Positions 34,014 through 43,828 are shown, numbered from the stretch's first letter. The stretch is 64,000 nucleotides of DNA from Pseudoselenomonas ruminantium (GCA_015058655.1 SVBX01000016.1:1-64000), one strand, 5' to 3'. Made by a program: numbers and translations. The notes: generated by a model from the sequence alone, not told the origin.

Positions 34014-36389
34014 ATGGAACAAGAAGCATTTAAGACATTAGCATATGATAAAATCAAGGCCATGCTTGTTGGCTGTGCTAGTTCTGGTTTGGGCAAGAAA
34101 CTGGCACGCAAACTGGCACCAAGTGCCGATTTTGATGAAGTGGAACAACGCCTGGCAGAAACTGATGAAGCAGTCCTTATTATGGAAACTGCATCACCTC
34201 CTCTCGGCGGCATACTAGATGTAAGTTCCAGCTTGCAAAAAGTTAAGCTAGGAGCTATTTTGGATTTAGGTGAGCTTGTCGAGATACGAAGTACCATGTA
34301 CGCCATGCGTAATGTGAAGTATTTTTTCCGTGACCTAACTTTGGAGGTTCCTCTTTTAAAGGAAACTGCCAGGAGCATGGAGATTCTAGGGGAGCTAGAG
34401 CGCCATTTGGAAAATACCATCGATGAGCATGGAAATATCCGTGAAGATGCCAGCGTAGAACTTCGGCGCATAAATAGGGAAATTAAGGCAACTCAAACCC
34501 ATATCAAGGATAAAATATCAAACATCTTGCATTCGGCAGAATACCAGAAATTTTTTCAAGATGCTATTGTGACAGTGCGTAACGAACGTTATGTAATTCC
34601 TGTAAAACAAGAATATCGCTCACATTTCCCAGGAATCGTCCATGACCAGTCTGCTAGCGGTTCGACCCTCTTCATCGAACCTATAGCAGTGGTGGAAATG
34701 AATAATGATGCCAAGCAACTGGCTTTGGCCAGAGAGCAGGAAATCAACCGCCTGCTTAAGGCATTGACCCAGGAAATAGGCCACAACAAAGAGATACTGG
34801 AAGCCAACTGCGATATCCTGGCTACAATTGACTTTACCTTTGCTAAAGCAAAATTAGCGAAGTGTATGGGGGCTGCCCGTCCGCGCATGAACCAAGAAGG
34901 GCGCACCGTCCTTAAACAGGCCCGTCATCCACTAATAGATAAGGATAAAGTAGTCCCCATAGATATTGTGCTTGGCACAGAATATTCTATGCTTCTTGTG
35001 ACCGGTCCAAACACCGGTGGTAAGACTGTCAGCATGAAGACCCTGGGGGTGCTAGTGCTTATGGCCCAGTCTGGACTTTACTTGCCTGTAGCACCTGAAT
35101 CAGAACTTTCTGTTTATCAAAATGTCTACGCTGATATCGGTGACGAGCAAAGCATTGAACAGAGCTTGTCCACATTTTCTGCCCATATGACCCATATCGT
35201 GAAAATACTTGAGCAGGTGGAAAAGGAAGACTTGTTGCTTTTGGACGAGCTTGGTGCAGGTACTGATCCGGAAGAGGGCGCAGCGCTTGCTATGTCCATT
35301 TTGGAGCGATTGCTGGAAATAGGTACAGCTACTGTAGCCACCACTCATTATTCAGAACTTAAGACATTCGCCTATAGCCGCACCGGAATAGAGAATGCCT
35401 GTGTGGAATTTGATGTGAAAACATTGCGTCCCACTTACAGGCTGCTCTTGGGTACCCCAGGTGCAAGCAATGCTTTTGCCATCAGTCGTCGTTTAGGACT
35501 TTCTGAAGCTATTATCCTGCGCGCACATCAATTGGTGGCGGCTGATCACGCCCAGTTTGAAAATGTAATCAACGAACTGGAACAAGAAAAGATGATGTAC
35601 GAACAGCGCAATGCAGATATCATGGAAAGGCAACAACGAGTAACGGCACTGCAACTCAAAGTTGAGCGTACCAAAGAAGAACTTTCCAAACAAAAAGGCG
35701 AAATTATCCGCAAGGCCCGGGAACAAAGCGCAGCTATGATACGCCGTACCCGCAGAGAGTCTGAAGAAATCATCAAAGAGCTGAAAGAACAGTTCCAGGA
35801 CATGGGAATAAAGAAACGACAACAGGCTATACAGGAGGCAAGAGCAAAACTCACAGCGGCTTCAGCTAAAGCCAATCCAGGCATCATGGCTCAGAAGGGC
35901 TTGGGAAAGCCTGTGGATGTAAAAAAAATCCAGCCGGGAGATACAGTCTATGTGAAAAACCTTGACCAAAAGGGCATGGTGATTGATATTAATGGAAAGG
36001 AACTAGAGGTGCAACTAGGCAGTCTAAGAACTAAGGTAAAGGCGTCAAAATGCACATTCGTATCCCATGCCAGTCAGACAGAACCTGCCTATGCTCCTGG
36101 CAGCAGTAAGCGTCAAAGTACTAGTTTTCTTCAAAGGACTGCCAACATAAGCAGAGAAATAGACATTCGCGGCATGATGGTGGACGAAGCTGAGCTTATC
36201 CTTGGAAAATTTCTTGATGATGCTGTCATGGCAGGTCTCAGCCAGATCTTAGTAATACACGGCAAGGGCACTGGTGCCCTTAGGAAAGGCGTACAAACTT
36301 ACCTCAAAAGACACAAAAATGTGCTTTCCTTTAATTTTGCGGATATCAATGAAGGCGGTACTGGTGCCACTGTTGTTAACTTAAAGTGA
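34014..36389 (+). CDS. mutS2: MutS2 endonuclease/ribosome-collision ATPase
   Basis: This 791-residue MutS2 shows the Walker A TGPNTGGKTVSMKTLG, Walker B LLLDELGAGTDPEEGAAL, a long coiled coil (EQEKMMYEQRNADIMERQ) and a C-terminal Smr domain (DIRGMMVDEAELILGKFLDD, VIHGKGTGALRKG). It lacks the mismatch-recognition domain of MutS1. MutS2 suppresses recombination and, in Bacillus, splits stalled ribosomes. The start is ATG 34014 with TTGAGGA upstream; an upstream in-frame TTG at 33996 is less likely. It follows the U32 gene by 23 bp. Confidence 0.96.
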   Translation: MEQEAFKTLAYDKIKAMLVGCASSGLGKKLARKLAPSADFDEVEQRLAETDEAVLIMETASPPLGGILDVSSSLQKVKLGAILDLGELVEIRSTMYAMRNVKYFFRDLTLEVPLLKETARSMEILGELERHLENTIDEHGNIREDASVELRRINREIKATQTHIKDKISNILHSAEYQKFFQDAIVTVRNERYVIPVKQEYRSHFPGIVHDQSASGSTLFIEPIAVVEMNNDAKQLALAREQEINRLLKALTQEIGHNKEILEANCDILATIDFTFAKAKLAKCMGAARPRMNQEGRTVLKQARHPLIDKDKVVPIDIVLGTEYSMLLVTGPNTGGKTVSMKTLGVLVLMAQSGLYLPVAPESELSVYQNVYADIGDEQSIEQSLSTFSAHMTHIVKILEQVEKEDLLLLDELGAGTDPEEGAALAMSILERLLEIGTATVATTHYSELKTFAYSRTGIENACVEFDVKTLRPTYRLLLGTPGASNAFAISRRLGLSEAIILRAHQLVAADHAQFENVINELEQEKMMYEQRNADIMERQQRVTALQLKVERTKEELSKQKGEIIRKAREQSAAMIRRTRRESEEIIKELKEQFQDMGIKKRQQAIQEARAKLTAASAKANPGIMAQKGLGKPVDVKKIQPGDTVYVKNLDQKGMVIDINGKELEVQLGSLRTKVKASKCTFVSHASQTEPAYAPGSSKRQSTSFLQRTANISREIDIRGMMVDEAELILGKFLDDAVMAGLSQILVIHGKGTGALRKGVQTYLKRHKNVLSFNFADINEGGTGATVVNLK

Positions 36390-36409
36390 GTTATAACAGA
36401 CAATGAGAC

Positions 36410-36478
36410 AATATCTCCCGTCTCGTTGAAACACCATTTTCCCAGTTTTGTCTTCGACAAAATCGGAAAAATGGTGTT
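36410..36478 (-). repeat. Dispersed hairpin element, copy 3 (inverted)
   Basis: Read on the minus strand, a 49-nt hairpin (36430-36478; outer stem AACACCAT, inner stem TTTTGTC-GAA-GACAAAA) is followed by the shared core TTTCAACGAG-ACGGGAGATATT (36410-36431), one mismatch from copies 1 and 2. The CCCCCAC hairpin is absent. It sits between mutS2 and the PBP gene, and its outer end runs into a TATAAT-like sequence (36478-36483). Confidence 0.6.
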
Positions 36479-36512
36479 ATAATAATAAGCATATTGTTTA
36501 AGGAGGCTGCTT

Positions 36513-38624
36513 ATGGATAAAAGTTCAAACACAAAACAACAGAAGCGCCGGCCGGTTAAGAAAAATGGTAGCTCTGCTGGACGCATTTTCATGGGCTTCA
36601 TAATTGTGATTCTAGTCATGATAACGGGCATAGGCTGTGGTTTCCTGACTGCCAGCATGAATACTAAACCTGATTTAGCAAGTGACATTCAGCCACCGGC
36701 ATCTTCACAGATTTATGACATCAACGGCAATGAAATTGCAAATGTTCATGCTGCTGAAAATCGCAGACCTATAAAGATTTCCCAAGTACCAAAAGATTTG
36801 CAGAACGCCTTTGTGGCCGTAGAGGATAATCGCTTTTACGAACACATGGGAGTAGATCCTCGTGGCATCATGCGAGCACTCTGGTCAAATGTAAGGGGTC
36901 AAGCTATTTCCGAAGGTGGATCTACCATAACTCAGCAGTTGGCCAAGAATGCCTATCTCACTCAAGACCGCACCTTGAAACGAAAGGTCCAGGAAGTTTT
37001 CCTTGCTTTGCAGCTAGAGCGTCAGTATACCAAGCAGGAAATTCTTGAACTGTACTTAAATCAGATTTATTTCGGCCAGGGAGCCTATGGTGTTCAGGCT
37101 GCAGCCAAAACTTACTTTGGCAAGAATGTAGAAGATTTGGATCTCAATGAATGTGCCATGCTAGCTGGTATTCCTAAAAGCCCTAATTACTATTCTCCAA
37201 CCAACAATCTCCAAGCGGCGGAGGAGCGCAAAGCCGTAGTACTGGATCAGATGGAGAAATATGGCTATATAAACGCTTCACAAGCCTCAAAAAGCAAAAA
37301 AGAAGAATTGAAGCTTGTAAAACCGACGAAGAACAACGAAACAACGGAAGCGTCCTATTTTATAGACTATGTTACTCAAAAACTTATAGACAAATATGGA
37401 GCGGATGCGGTTTATAAAGATGGCTTGAAAATTTATACCACCATTGATATGGATATGCAACGAGCAGCAGAAACAGCTATGAAAAACCTGCCTACCTATA
37501 TCAAAGATGGCAATGGCATCGAACAGCCCCAAGGTGCGCTGGTGGCTATCGATCCCCATAACGGATATGTGAAGGCTATGGTAGGTGGACGCGGTACAGA
37601 CCAGTTTAACCGTGCTACCATGGCAGAACGACAGCCGGGCTCTGCCTTTAAGCCTTTCGTTTTTGCTGCTGCTTTGGAAAATAATTTTACTCCTAATACT
37701 GTCATTAACGACAGCCCTGTGAAAATAGGCGATTGGGAGCCTCAAAATTATGACCGCAGTTTTAGCGGTAAGGTTTCATTGCGCGAAGTAGCCAGGAATT
37801 CTCTCAATGTACCTACGGTAAAAATTGCCCAAAAACTAGGTATAGACAAACCTATATACTACGCTCAGGAAATGGGAATCACAACATTTGTGTTAGAAGG
37901 CCCCCAAAATGACCGAAATCTTGCCACCAGCCTGGGAGGACTTACAAAAGGGGTGACCCCCATGGAACTAACTAGCGCTTATGGGACATTTGCCAATAAG
38001 GGGATTCATGTGGAGCCTGTAGTTATCGTGAAAGTTTTGGATAGAAATGGCAAAGTTATTGAACAGGCTGAGGAGAAACAACGCAGCGTCATCAGTGAAA
38101 ACAGTGCTGCCGAATTAACTAGCATGCTGCAGACAGTTATTCAAAAAGGCACTGGTACTCACGCTAATATTGGCCGTCCGGCTGCAGGAAAAACTGGCAC
38201 CACCAGTGACTATCATGATGCCTGGTTTGTAGGATACACTCCAGATTTGGTAGCTGGGGTTTGGGTAGGCAATGACAATAATGCCTCTTTGCATAGCATG
38301 ACAGGAGGACAGACTCCTGCTGAAATCTGGAAAGCTTTCATGAGCAAGGCTCTTGCTACTGTTCCTGCCAAGAACTTTGATGGCAGTGTAGCCGGTAAAA
38401 ACGATGCAGTAGGAGAGTTGGAAGATGATGAAAAAACAACGGTCAAGCAAAAGCCTTCAGAACTAAAAAAAGAAATTGTCAAAGAAAATGTAGAGGAAGC
38501 TCCTGTGAAAGGTGGACAGAATCCACCAGCCCAGAATCATTCGGAGCAGAAACCTCAACCGCCAAAAACAGAACCCGTATCTGATGCTCCTGAACGTGGT
38601 GGCGGAGTAGGAAAAGGACGCTGA
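36513..38624 (+). CDS. Class A penicillin-binding protein (PBP1A-like)
   Basis: This 703-residue bifunctional peptidoglycan synthase has a cytoplasmic basic tail, one membrane anchor (GRIFMGFIIVILVMITGIGC) and a GT51 glycosyltransferase domain (VEDNRFYEHMGVDPRGIMRA, GGSTITQQLAKNAYL). The transpeptidase carries active Ser in PGSAFKPFVFA, SLN in ARNSLNVPT and KTG in AGKTGTTSDYHDAWFVGY. The C-terminal tail is Pro/Lys/Glu-rich and probably disordered. AAGGAGG precedes ATG 36513. Confidence 0.95.
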   Translation: MDKSSNTKQQKRRPVKKNGSSAGRIFMGFIIVILVMITGIGCGFLTASMNTKPDLASDIQPPASSQIYDINGNEIANVHAAENRRPIKISQVPKDLQNAFVAVEDNRFYEHMGVDPRGIMRALWSNVRGQAISEGGSTITQQLAKNAYLTQDRTLKRKVQEVFLALQLERQYTKQEILELYLNQIYFGQGAYGVQAAAKTYFGKNVEDLDLNECAMLAGIPKSPNYYSPTNNLQAAEERKAVVLDQMEKYGYINASQASKSKKEELKLVKPTKNNETTEASYFIDYVTQKLIDKYGADAVYKDGLKIYTTIDMDMQRAAETAMKNLPTYIKDGNGIEQPQGALVAIDPHNGYVKAMVGGRGTDQFNRATMAERQPGSAFKPFVFAAALENNFTPNTVINDSPVKIGDWEPQNYDRSFSGKVSLREVARNSLNVPTVKIAQKLGIDKPIYYAQEMGITTFVLEGPQNDRNLATSLGGLTKGVTPMELTSAYGTFANKGIHVEPVVIVKVLDRNGKVIEQAEEKQRSVISENSAAELTSMLQTVIQKGTGTHANIGRPAAGKTGTTSDYHDAWFVGYTPDLVAGVWVGNDNNASLHSMTGGQTPAEIWKAFMSKALATVPAKNFDGSVAGKNDAVGELEDDEKTTVKQKPSELKKEIVKENVEEAPVKGGQNPPAQNHSEQKPQPPKTEPVSDAPERGGGVGKGR

Positions 38625-38720
38625 ATTTTTATTTTCCTTGCAGGAAATATGAGATACTGCTAGAATATTATAAACAAGGAATGTAAAATAAAGTTTGTAT
38701 GATTTTATGGAGGAACAGAA

Positions 38721-38930
38721 ATGGCAAGACAGAAAAATTACGACCAGAAAATTGCAACCTTGAAGGAAAAGATTGCCACCAAGACTGAGCAGCTCAAGAA
38801 TCTTAGGAAAGAGCTTACCGAACTTGAACAGGCAGCCGCCCAGAGTAAGATTCAGGAAATTGCCGATCTCATCAATGAGAAAAATATTGATCCTGCAGAG
38901 GCTTTGAAAGCGCTTCATGAGCGCTTCTAA
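38721..38930 (+). CDS. Small coiled-coil protein
   Basis: This 69-residue protein is almost entirely a charged heptad helix (KIATLKEKIATKTEQLKNLR, KELTELEQAAAQSKIQEIAD) with a short C-terminal helix (DPAEALKALHERF). The pattern resembles small DUF4315-type or mobilisation-accessory coiled-coil proteins, but I cannot assign it. GGAGGAAC lies just upstream of ATG 38721, and a terminator follows at 38946-38980, so it is very likely an expressed single gene. Confidence 0.72.
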   Translation: MARQKNYDQKIATLKEKIATKTEQLKNLRKELTELEQAAAQSKIQEIADLINEKNIDPAEALKALHERF

Positions 38931-38945
38931 TTAGTAAAAGAGAAA

Positions 38946-38980
38946 AATGCTTCCCGCTTGTATGTGGGAAGTATTTTTTT
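38946..38980 (+). terminator. Terminator after the coiled-coil gene
   Basis: AATGCTTCCCGC pairs with GTGGGAAGTATT (with G-U pairs) and is followed by TTTTTT. Confidence 0.82.
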
Positions 38981-39077
38981 ACTGTTCTTTTAAGGTTGCT
39001 TGCCTCCCAAAAGAATGGTATGATATACAGCATAACGATGCCATTATTTCACCGTAAAATATAAAGGAGAGATTTTT

Positions 39078-40286
39078 TTGGCTAATGTATTTGATACATT
39101 GACGGAACGCGGTTTCATAGCCCAGTGCACCAACGAAGAAGAATTACGCAAAATTTTTGACAAAGAACAGGTTTCCTTCTACATTGGTTTTGACCCCACC
39201 GCAGACAGCCTCCATGCAGGCCATTTCATCGCCCTAATGGCCATGGCCCATATGCAGAGGGCAGGCCATCGTCCCATCTGTCTGGTAGGCGGTGGTACAG
39301 GCACCGTGGGCGACCCATCAGGTCGCACGGATATGCGCCAGATGCTGACGGATGAAATCATCGAACACAACTGCGAATGCTTCAAGAAACAGATTGCCCG
39401 CTTCATTGATTTTTCCGATGACAAGGCCATAATGGTGAACAATGGCGACTGGCTCAGAAAGCTTAATTACATCGAACTTCTGCGCGAGATAGGGGCTGAC
39501 TTCACTGTTAATCGCATGCTTTCAGCTGAATGCTACAAGCAGCGTTGGGAAAAAGGCCTAACTTTCTTGGAATTCAACTACATGATTATGCAGGCTTACG
39601 ACTTCCTGGAATTGAACCGCCGCTATGGTTGCAAACTGGAAATGGGTGGCGATGATCAGTGGTCCAATATCATTGCTGGTGTAGAACTCTGCCGTCGCAA
39701 GCTCAGCACTCCTGTCTACGGCCTCACCAATAAGCTACTCACCAAGAGCGATGGCAAGAAGATGGGCAAGACTGCAGGCGGTGCCCTGTGGTTGGATGCA
39801 GATAAGACCTCTCCTTACGAGTTCTACCAGTACTGGCGCAATATAGACGACGCAGATGTAGAGAAATGCCTCTCACTGCTCACCTTCCTGCCAATGGACG
39901 AAGTGCGCCGCTTAGGTGCCATGAAGGATCAGCAAGCCAACGAAGCCAAGGCCGTGTTAGCTTATGAAGTCACCAAGATTGTCCACGGCGAGGAAGAGGC
40001 CAATAAGGCCAAGCAGTCTGCCGAAGCTCTTTTTGGCGGTGCCGGAAATATTGCTGATATGCCCACTGTGGCAGCAGCTACAGGCGACAAACTGCTAGAT
40101 GCCTTGGTGGCAGGCGGGGTGTTTGCCTCCAAAGGCGAAGGCAAGCGCTTAATTCAACAGAATGGCTTAAGTCTCAACGATGCCAAGGTCACGAATATTG
40201 ATTATGTGCTCAAGGAAGAAGACTTCACTGATGACGCTGCCATCGTGAAGAAGGGCAAGAAGAAATATTACAAGTTGACTAAATAA
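39078..40286 (+). CDS. tyrS: Tyrosyl-tRNA synthetase
   Basis: This 402-residue class Ic synthetase charges tRNA-Tyr. The HIGH-type motif appears as [18 protein letters not shown], the KMSKS-type motif as [15 protein letters not shown], and the tyrosine pocket includes YIGFDPTAD and [11 protein letters not shown]-terminal S4-like domain ([15 protein letters not shown]) completes it. The start is TTG 39078 with AAGGAGAG upstream. No T-box leader is evident in the short upstream region. Confidence 0.96.
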   Translation: MANVFDTLTERGFIAQCTNEEELRKIFDKEQVSFYIGFDPTADSLHAGHFIALMAMAHMQRAGHRPICLVGGGTGTVGDPSGRTDMRQMLTDEIIEHNCECFKKQIARFIDFSDDKAIMVNNGDWLRKLNYIELLREIGADFTVNRMLSAECYKQRWEKGLTFLEFNYMIMQAYDFLELNRRYGCKLEMGGDDQWSNIIAGVELCRRKLSTPVYGLTNKLLTKSDGKKMGKTAGGALWLDADKTSPYEFYQYWRNIDDADVEKCLSLLTFLPMDEVRRLGAMKDQQANEAKAVLAYEVTKIVHGEEEANKAKQSAEALFGGAGNIADMPTVAAATGDKLLDALVAGGVFASKGEGKRLIQQNGLSLNDAKVTNIDYVLKEEDFTDDAAIVKKGKKKYYKLTK

Positions 40287-40296
40287 ATTTAACGAT

Positions 40297-40336
40297 AAAA
40301 ATGAGCTGGCAGAAAACTGCCAGCTCATTTTTATTG
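40297..40336. terminator. Bidirectional terminator between tyrS and the MFS gene
   Basis: A perfect 16-bp stem (AAAAATGAGCTGGCAG and its complement) with an AAAA loop serves both converging genes. Confidence 0.88.
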
Positions 40337-40344
40337 ATTCTTTT

Positions 40345-41688
40345 TCAGTTATCCAGAACGGCTTCCAGTTCTTCCAGCGTCTTCTGCTTGCTCTCATGTC
40401 CCAGGGCAAGCACAACCGCCGAGATGATGACGAAGACGGAGGCGAACATCAGGAAAATCGTGTTCATGCCGAAGCTGCCAGCAATCATCACGCCCACTAG
40501 CATGGGAGCCAGCATGCCTCCGATGCGGCCGAAGCCTGCGGCCCAGCCACTCCCCAAGGCACGCATGGCGGTGGGATATTGTTCCGGGGTATAGGTATAG
40601 ATGACACCCCAGGCACCAAGGTTGAAGAAACTCATAGCCGCGCCCCATACAAGAAGCGTCTCGGAGGAAGAGGCGTTGCCGAAGAAGAAACTGCAGACAC
40701 CGCTCATCAACAGGAACAGGGAGAGGGTATACTTGCGGCCGATGACATCCACCAAATAAGCGGCGGCAAAGTATCCAGGCAACTGAGCCAGAGTCATGAT
40801 GAGCACATACTCGAAGGTCTTGACCACTGCAAAGCCCTGGGCAAAGACGATGGAGGGCAGCCACATGAAGATGCCATAGTAACTGAAGACAATGCCGAAC
40901 CATGCCAGCCAGAGCATTAAAGTTCTCATGCGGAACTGGCGGTTCCATAGCTTGATGAAATGAGGAGTTTCTTCCTTGACTTGTCCCTTTTCTATGGGAT
41001 TAAGTTCTCCATTGAAAGGTTGGCTCACTACCGCCAACTTCTTCTCAAGGTGGAGAATTATTTCTTTGGCTTCGTCTACCTTGTTATGGGAAAGGAGGTA
41101 TCGCACGGATTCAGGCATGTGCAAACGAATCAGGAACACATAGAGGGCAGGCATGGTGCCGATAACGAAGGCAATCTTCCAGCCAAACATAGGGATGAGC
41201 AGGTAGGCGATGCAAGCCGCTACCAGCCAGCCCAAAGCCCAGAAGCTTTCCAATAGTACAATGAAGCGCCCCCGCAGGTGGGAGGGAGCATACTCGCTCA
41301 TCAGGGTGGCTGCCACTGGCAGCTCTCCGCCCAGACCGAAACCAACTAAAAAGCGGAAAAACAGCAGGGATTCGTAACTCCAGGACAGGGCGCACATGCC
41401 CGTAGACAGGCTGTAGAGCAGCACCGTGATAGAAAAGACCTTCTTGCGTCCTATGCGGTCAGCCAGCGTCCCAGCCAGCACTGCGCCGAGCGCCATGCCA
41501 ATCAGACCAATGGAGCCAATCCAGCCCATCTGGGCAGGAGTCAGGCTCCAGTCTTTCGCCAGCACCGGCAGCACAAAGGCTATGAGCCCCGTGTCCATGG
41601 AATCAAATAGCCAGCCCAGGCCGGTCACAACTAACAGTTTGTACTGGAAAGAACCCACCGGGAGCTTTTCCAAGCGTTCAAGAATCAT
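40345..41688 (-). CDS. MFS transporter (sugar/aromatic-acid or NiaP-like)
   Basis: This 447-residue, 12-helix major-facilitator protein has the family marks GWLFDSMDTGLIAFVLPVLA in helix 1, the loop motif GTLADRIGRKKVF, VGFGLGGELPVAATLMSEY in helix 4, the large central cytoplasmic loop and a second DVIGRKYTL motif. The helix 1 and 4 motifs place it in the group of aromatic-acid/niacin importers (NiaP/AAHS-like). A TGTCTTGACA palindrome lies upstream (41736-41745). The substrate is unconfirmed. It is monocistronic on the minus strand. Confidence 0.86.
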   Translation of the reverse strand: MILERLEKLPVGSFQYKLLVVTGLGWLFDSMDTGLIAFVLPVLAKDWSLTPAQMGWIGSIGLIGMALGAVLAGTLADRIGRKKVFSITVLLYSLSTGMCALSWSYESLLFFRFLVGFGLGGELPVAATLMSEYAPSHLRGRFIVLLESFWALGWLVAACIAYLLIPMFGWKIAFVIGTMPALYVFLIRLHMPESVRYLLSHNKVDEAKEIILHLEKKLAVVSQPFNGELNPIEKGQVKEETPHFIKLWNRQFRMRTLMLWLAWFGIVFSYYGIFMWLPSIVFAQGFAVVKTFEYVLIMTLAQLPGYFAAAYLVDVIGRKYTLSLFLLMSGVCSFFFGNASSSETLLVWGAAMSFFNLGAWGVIYTYTPEQYPTAMRALGSGWAAGFGRIGGMLAPMLVGVMIAGSFGMNTIFLMFASVFVIISAVVLALGHESKQKTLEELEAVLDN

Positions 41689-41735
41689 GTACTAAGACCT
41701 CTTTCTGTGATATAGATGTATAATGACTGTTCTGC

Positions 41736-41796
41736 TGTCTTGACACCTAAACAAACAGCATGTATGCATTTTACTATACAGAAAAAAATTGTCAAG
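41736..41796 (-). promoter_or_regulatory. Candidate promoter and operator of the MFS gene
   Basis: On the minus strand a TTGACA lies near 41791-41796 with a weaker TAAAAT about 16 bp on. The palindrome TGTCTTGACA (41736-41745) sits between that promoter and the start codon, a repressor-like position. It resembles operators of niacin-responsive repressors, but I am not certain of that consensus. Confidence 0.4.
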
Positions 41797-41871
41797 TCAT
41801 TTTCCTGGGCGTATACTATGTCGTATAGGTGCAAGTGATGGAGATTTTCAATAAAGCGAGGGATCTATAAT

Positions 41872-42273
41872 ATGGAGATAAAAGAGATTAAGCCAGGCAT
41901 GAAGCATGAAGTGACGGATAGGGTGACAGAAGATAAGACGGCCAAGGTCATGGGCAGTGGCAGCTTGCCGGTCTATGCTACGCCTGCTATGTGTTGCCTA
42001 ATGGAGAGGGCAGCGGCAGAACTGGCCACCAGCCTGTTGCCCCAGGGGTATACCTCTGTAGGAGGTTCCCTCAATATACTGCATAAAGCTCCTACACCTT
42101 TGCGAGGGCGCATCAGGGCTGAGGCTGTAGTTGAGTCCGTGGATGGACCCAAGATTACCTACAGGGTGGCAGCCTATGACGAAGCGGGTATTATAGGCGA
42201 GGGCAAGCACGAGCGCTTTGCAGTGAATGAAGAAAAATTCATGGGCAAAGCCTCTGCTCGTATTCGGTCTTGA
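41872..42273 (+). CDS. Thioesterase family protein (FlK-like hotdog)
   Basis: This 133-residue hotdog-fold protein is related to fluoroacetyl-CoA thioesterase: PVYATPAMCCLMERAAAELA has the Thr/Glu region, and VGGSLNILHKAPTPLRGRIR holds the His. It is probably an acyl-CoA housekeeping thioesterase. It is divergent from the MFS gene. A weak ribosome site (GCGAGGGATC) precedes ATG 41872. Confidence 0.87.
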   Translation: MEIKEIKPGMKHEVTDRVTEDKTAKVMGSGSLPVYATPAMCCLMERAAAELATSLLPQGYTSVGGSLNILHKAPTPLRGRIRAEAVVESVDGPKITYRVAAYDEAGIIGEGKHERFAVNEEKFMGKASARIRS

Positions 42274-42361
42274 GAGAAAAGCCTGTCCATACATTGACGG
42301 CAAGGCGTGGAAATGATAAACTAGTGTAGGTTTAGTAATAAAAAAGGAGCGGTGTTCTTTT

Positions 42362-43093
42362 ATGTCAGGACATTCTAAATGGGCCAACATCAAGCGGAAG
42401 AAGGGCGCTAATGACGCTATCCGCGGCAAGATTACGACAAAGATTGGCCGTGAAATCACTATAGCTGTGCGCATGGGCGGCGGAGATCCTACTGGCAACA
42501 TGCGTCTGAAGTTGGCTCTTTCCAAGGCAAAAGCCAACAATATTCCCAAGGACAACATCAATCGTGCTATCCAGAAGGGGTTGGGCGCTACCGAAGGCAG
42601 CAATTATGAGGAACTGATGTATGAGGGCTATGGCCCTGGCGGTACGGCTGTCATGCTGGATATCCTCACGGATAACCGCAACCGTACGGCTGCAGATGTG
42701 CGTCATCTGTTTTCCAAGTATGGCGGCAATCTGGGCCAGGATGGTTGCGTGGCCTGGATGTTCAAGAAGAAGGCCGTCTTCCTCGTGGAGAAAGAAACCT
42801 TCGATGATGAGGATGCCCTGATGGAGATTGTCCTCGAGGCCGGCGCTGATGACATGAAGGTGGAGGACGAGATCTTCGAGATCACGGCTGAGCCTGAGGC
42901 CTTTGATGCCATCGAGGCAGCTCTGGGAGAGAAGGGCATTGAAACGGCTTCTGCAGAAGTCACCATGGTGCCTGACAACACGGTTCATCTGGAGGGCAAG
43001 GATGCAGAGAAGATGCAGACCTTGATTGATGCACTGGAAGACAATGATGATATCCAGAATGTCTACAGCAATCACGAGATTGACGAAGATTGA
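42362..43093 (+). CDS. YebC/TACO1-family protein
   Basis: This 243-residue protein starts with the invariant SGHSKWANIKRKKGANDAIR and continues with TRMRLKLALSKAKANNIPKD-like and YEGYGPGGTAVMLD blocks. YebC/PmpR proteins were described as transcription factors and more recently as translation factors that relieve ribosome stalling. AAAGGAGCGG precedes the start. It lies upstream of the ruvC-ruvA-ruvB set, a common arrangement. Confidence 0.95.
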   Translation: MSGHSKWANIKRKKGANDAIRGKITTKIGREITIAVRMGGGDPTGNMRLKLALSKAKANNIPKDNINRAIQKGLGATEGSNYEELMYEGYGPGGTAVMLDILTDNRNRTAADVRHLFSKYGGNLGQDGCVAWMFKKKAVFLVEKETFDDEDALMEIVLEAGADDMKVEDEIFEITAEPEAFDAIEAALGEKGIETASAEVTMVPDNTVHLEGKDAEKMQTLIDALEDNDDIQNVYSNHEIDED

Positions 43094-43160
43094 TTGTCTG
43101 GTTAATATTTGAGAGGGGCGGCCGGTTTGGCCGCCTATCTTGCGTATATACGGAGATTTT

Positions 43161-43658
43161 ATGCTTGCATTAGGAATAGACCCAGGTACTGCCATCTGTG
43201 GCTACGGCTTTGTGGAGCAGGTAGGTAGCCGCCTGGTGCCCCGTCAATACGGGGCCATCACCACCAGCCCTAAGATGCCCGTGGAGGAAAGGCTCATGAA
43301 GCTCTATGATGAACTGGATGCGCTCATCAAGGAGAATCGGCCTGATGTGATGGGGGTGGAGCAGCTTTTCTTCAACCGCAATATCACCACGGCTATTCCC
43401 GTGGGCCAGGCCAGGGGCATCGTGCTGCTGGCTGCAGCCAAGAACGGCTTGCAGCTGGTGGAGCGCACCCCCCTGCAGGTGAAGCAGTCCGTCACGGGCT
43501 ATGGCAAGGCCACCAAGGAACAGGTCATCTACATGGTCACCAAAATCTTGAGCCTGAAGGAACCGCCTCATCCTGATGACACGGCAGATGCTCTGGCTAT
43601 CGCCATCTGCACTACCCACTGCATGAACAGCATTGCCTGGCGCAACAAGCTGGGCTGA
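43161..43658 (+). CDS. ruvC: Holliday-junction resolvase RuvC
   Basis: This 165-residue endonuclease cuts four-way junctions made by RuvAB. Catalytic acidic residues lie in LALGIDPGTAICGYG (Asp7), MGVEQLFFNRN (Glu) and PPHPDDTADALAIAICT (two Asp). ATG 43161 is preceded by CGGAG at the right distance. A GC-rich hairpin (GGCGGCC stem, 43117-43135) lies between yebC and ruvC and may attenuate read-through, though it lacks a T run. A short inverted-repeat element separates ruvC from ruvA. Confidence 0.96.
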   Translation: MLALGIDPGTAICGYGFVEQVGSRLVPRQYGAITTSPKMPVEERLMKLYDELDALIKENRPDVMGVEQLFFNRNITTAIPVGQARGIVLLAAAKNGLQLVERTPLQVKQSVTGYGKATKEQVIYMVTKILSLKEPPHPDDTADALAIAICTTHCMNSIAWRNKLG

Positions 43659-43673
43659 TTTTAAGAACTGGCA

Positions 43674-43799
43674 ATAAATAAATTTTAGGATAGGACGCAG
43701 GATAAATCTCCATAGACTATGCCGACTGACGAAGTTTGCCCTTTAGGGTACAACGACGCATATGGATATTTAGACAAGTCAAATCTAAAATTTATTTAT
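43674..43799. mobile_element. 126-bp inverted-repeat element (MITE-like) between ruvC and ruvA
   Basis: Perfect 15-bp AT-rich terminal inverted repeats (ATAAATAAATTTTAG at 43674-43688 and its complement at 43785-43799) flank a non-coding, less AT-rich interior. The ends and interior differ from the TA-target MITE of this window. No clear target duplication is visible. It interrupts the otherwise compact ruvC-ruvA spacing. Confidence 0.6.
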
Positions 43800-43828
43800 G
43801 AACAGCTCCTTAGCAAAGGAATTGGACT

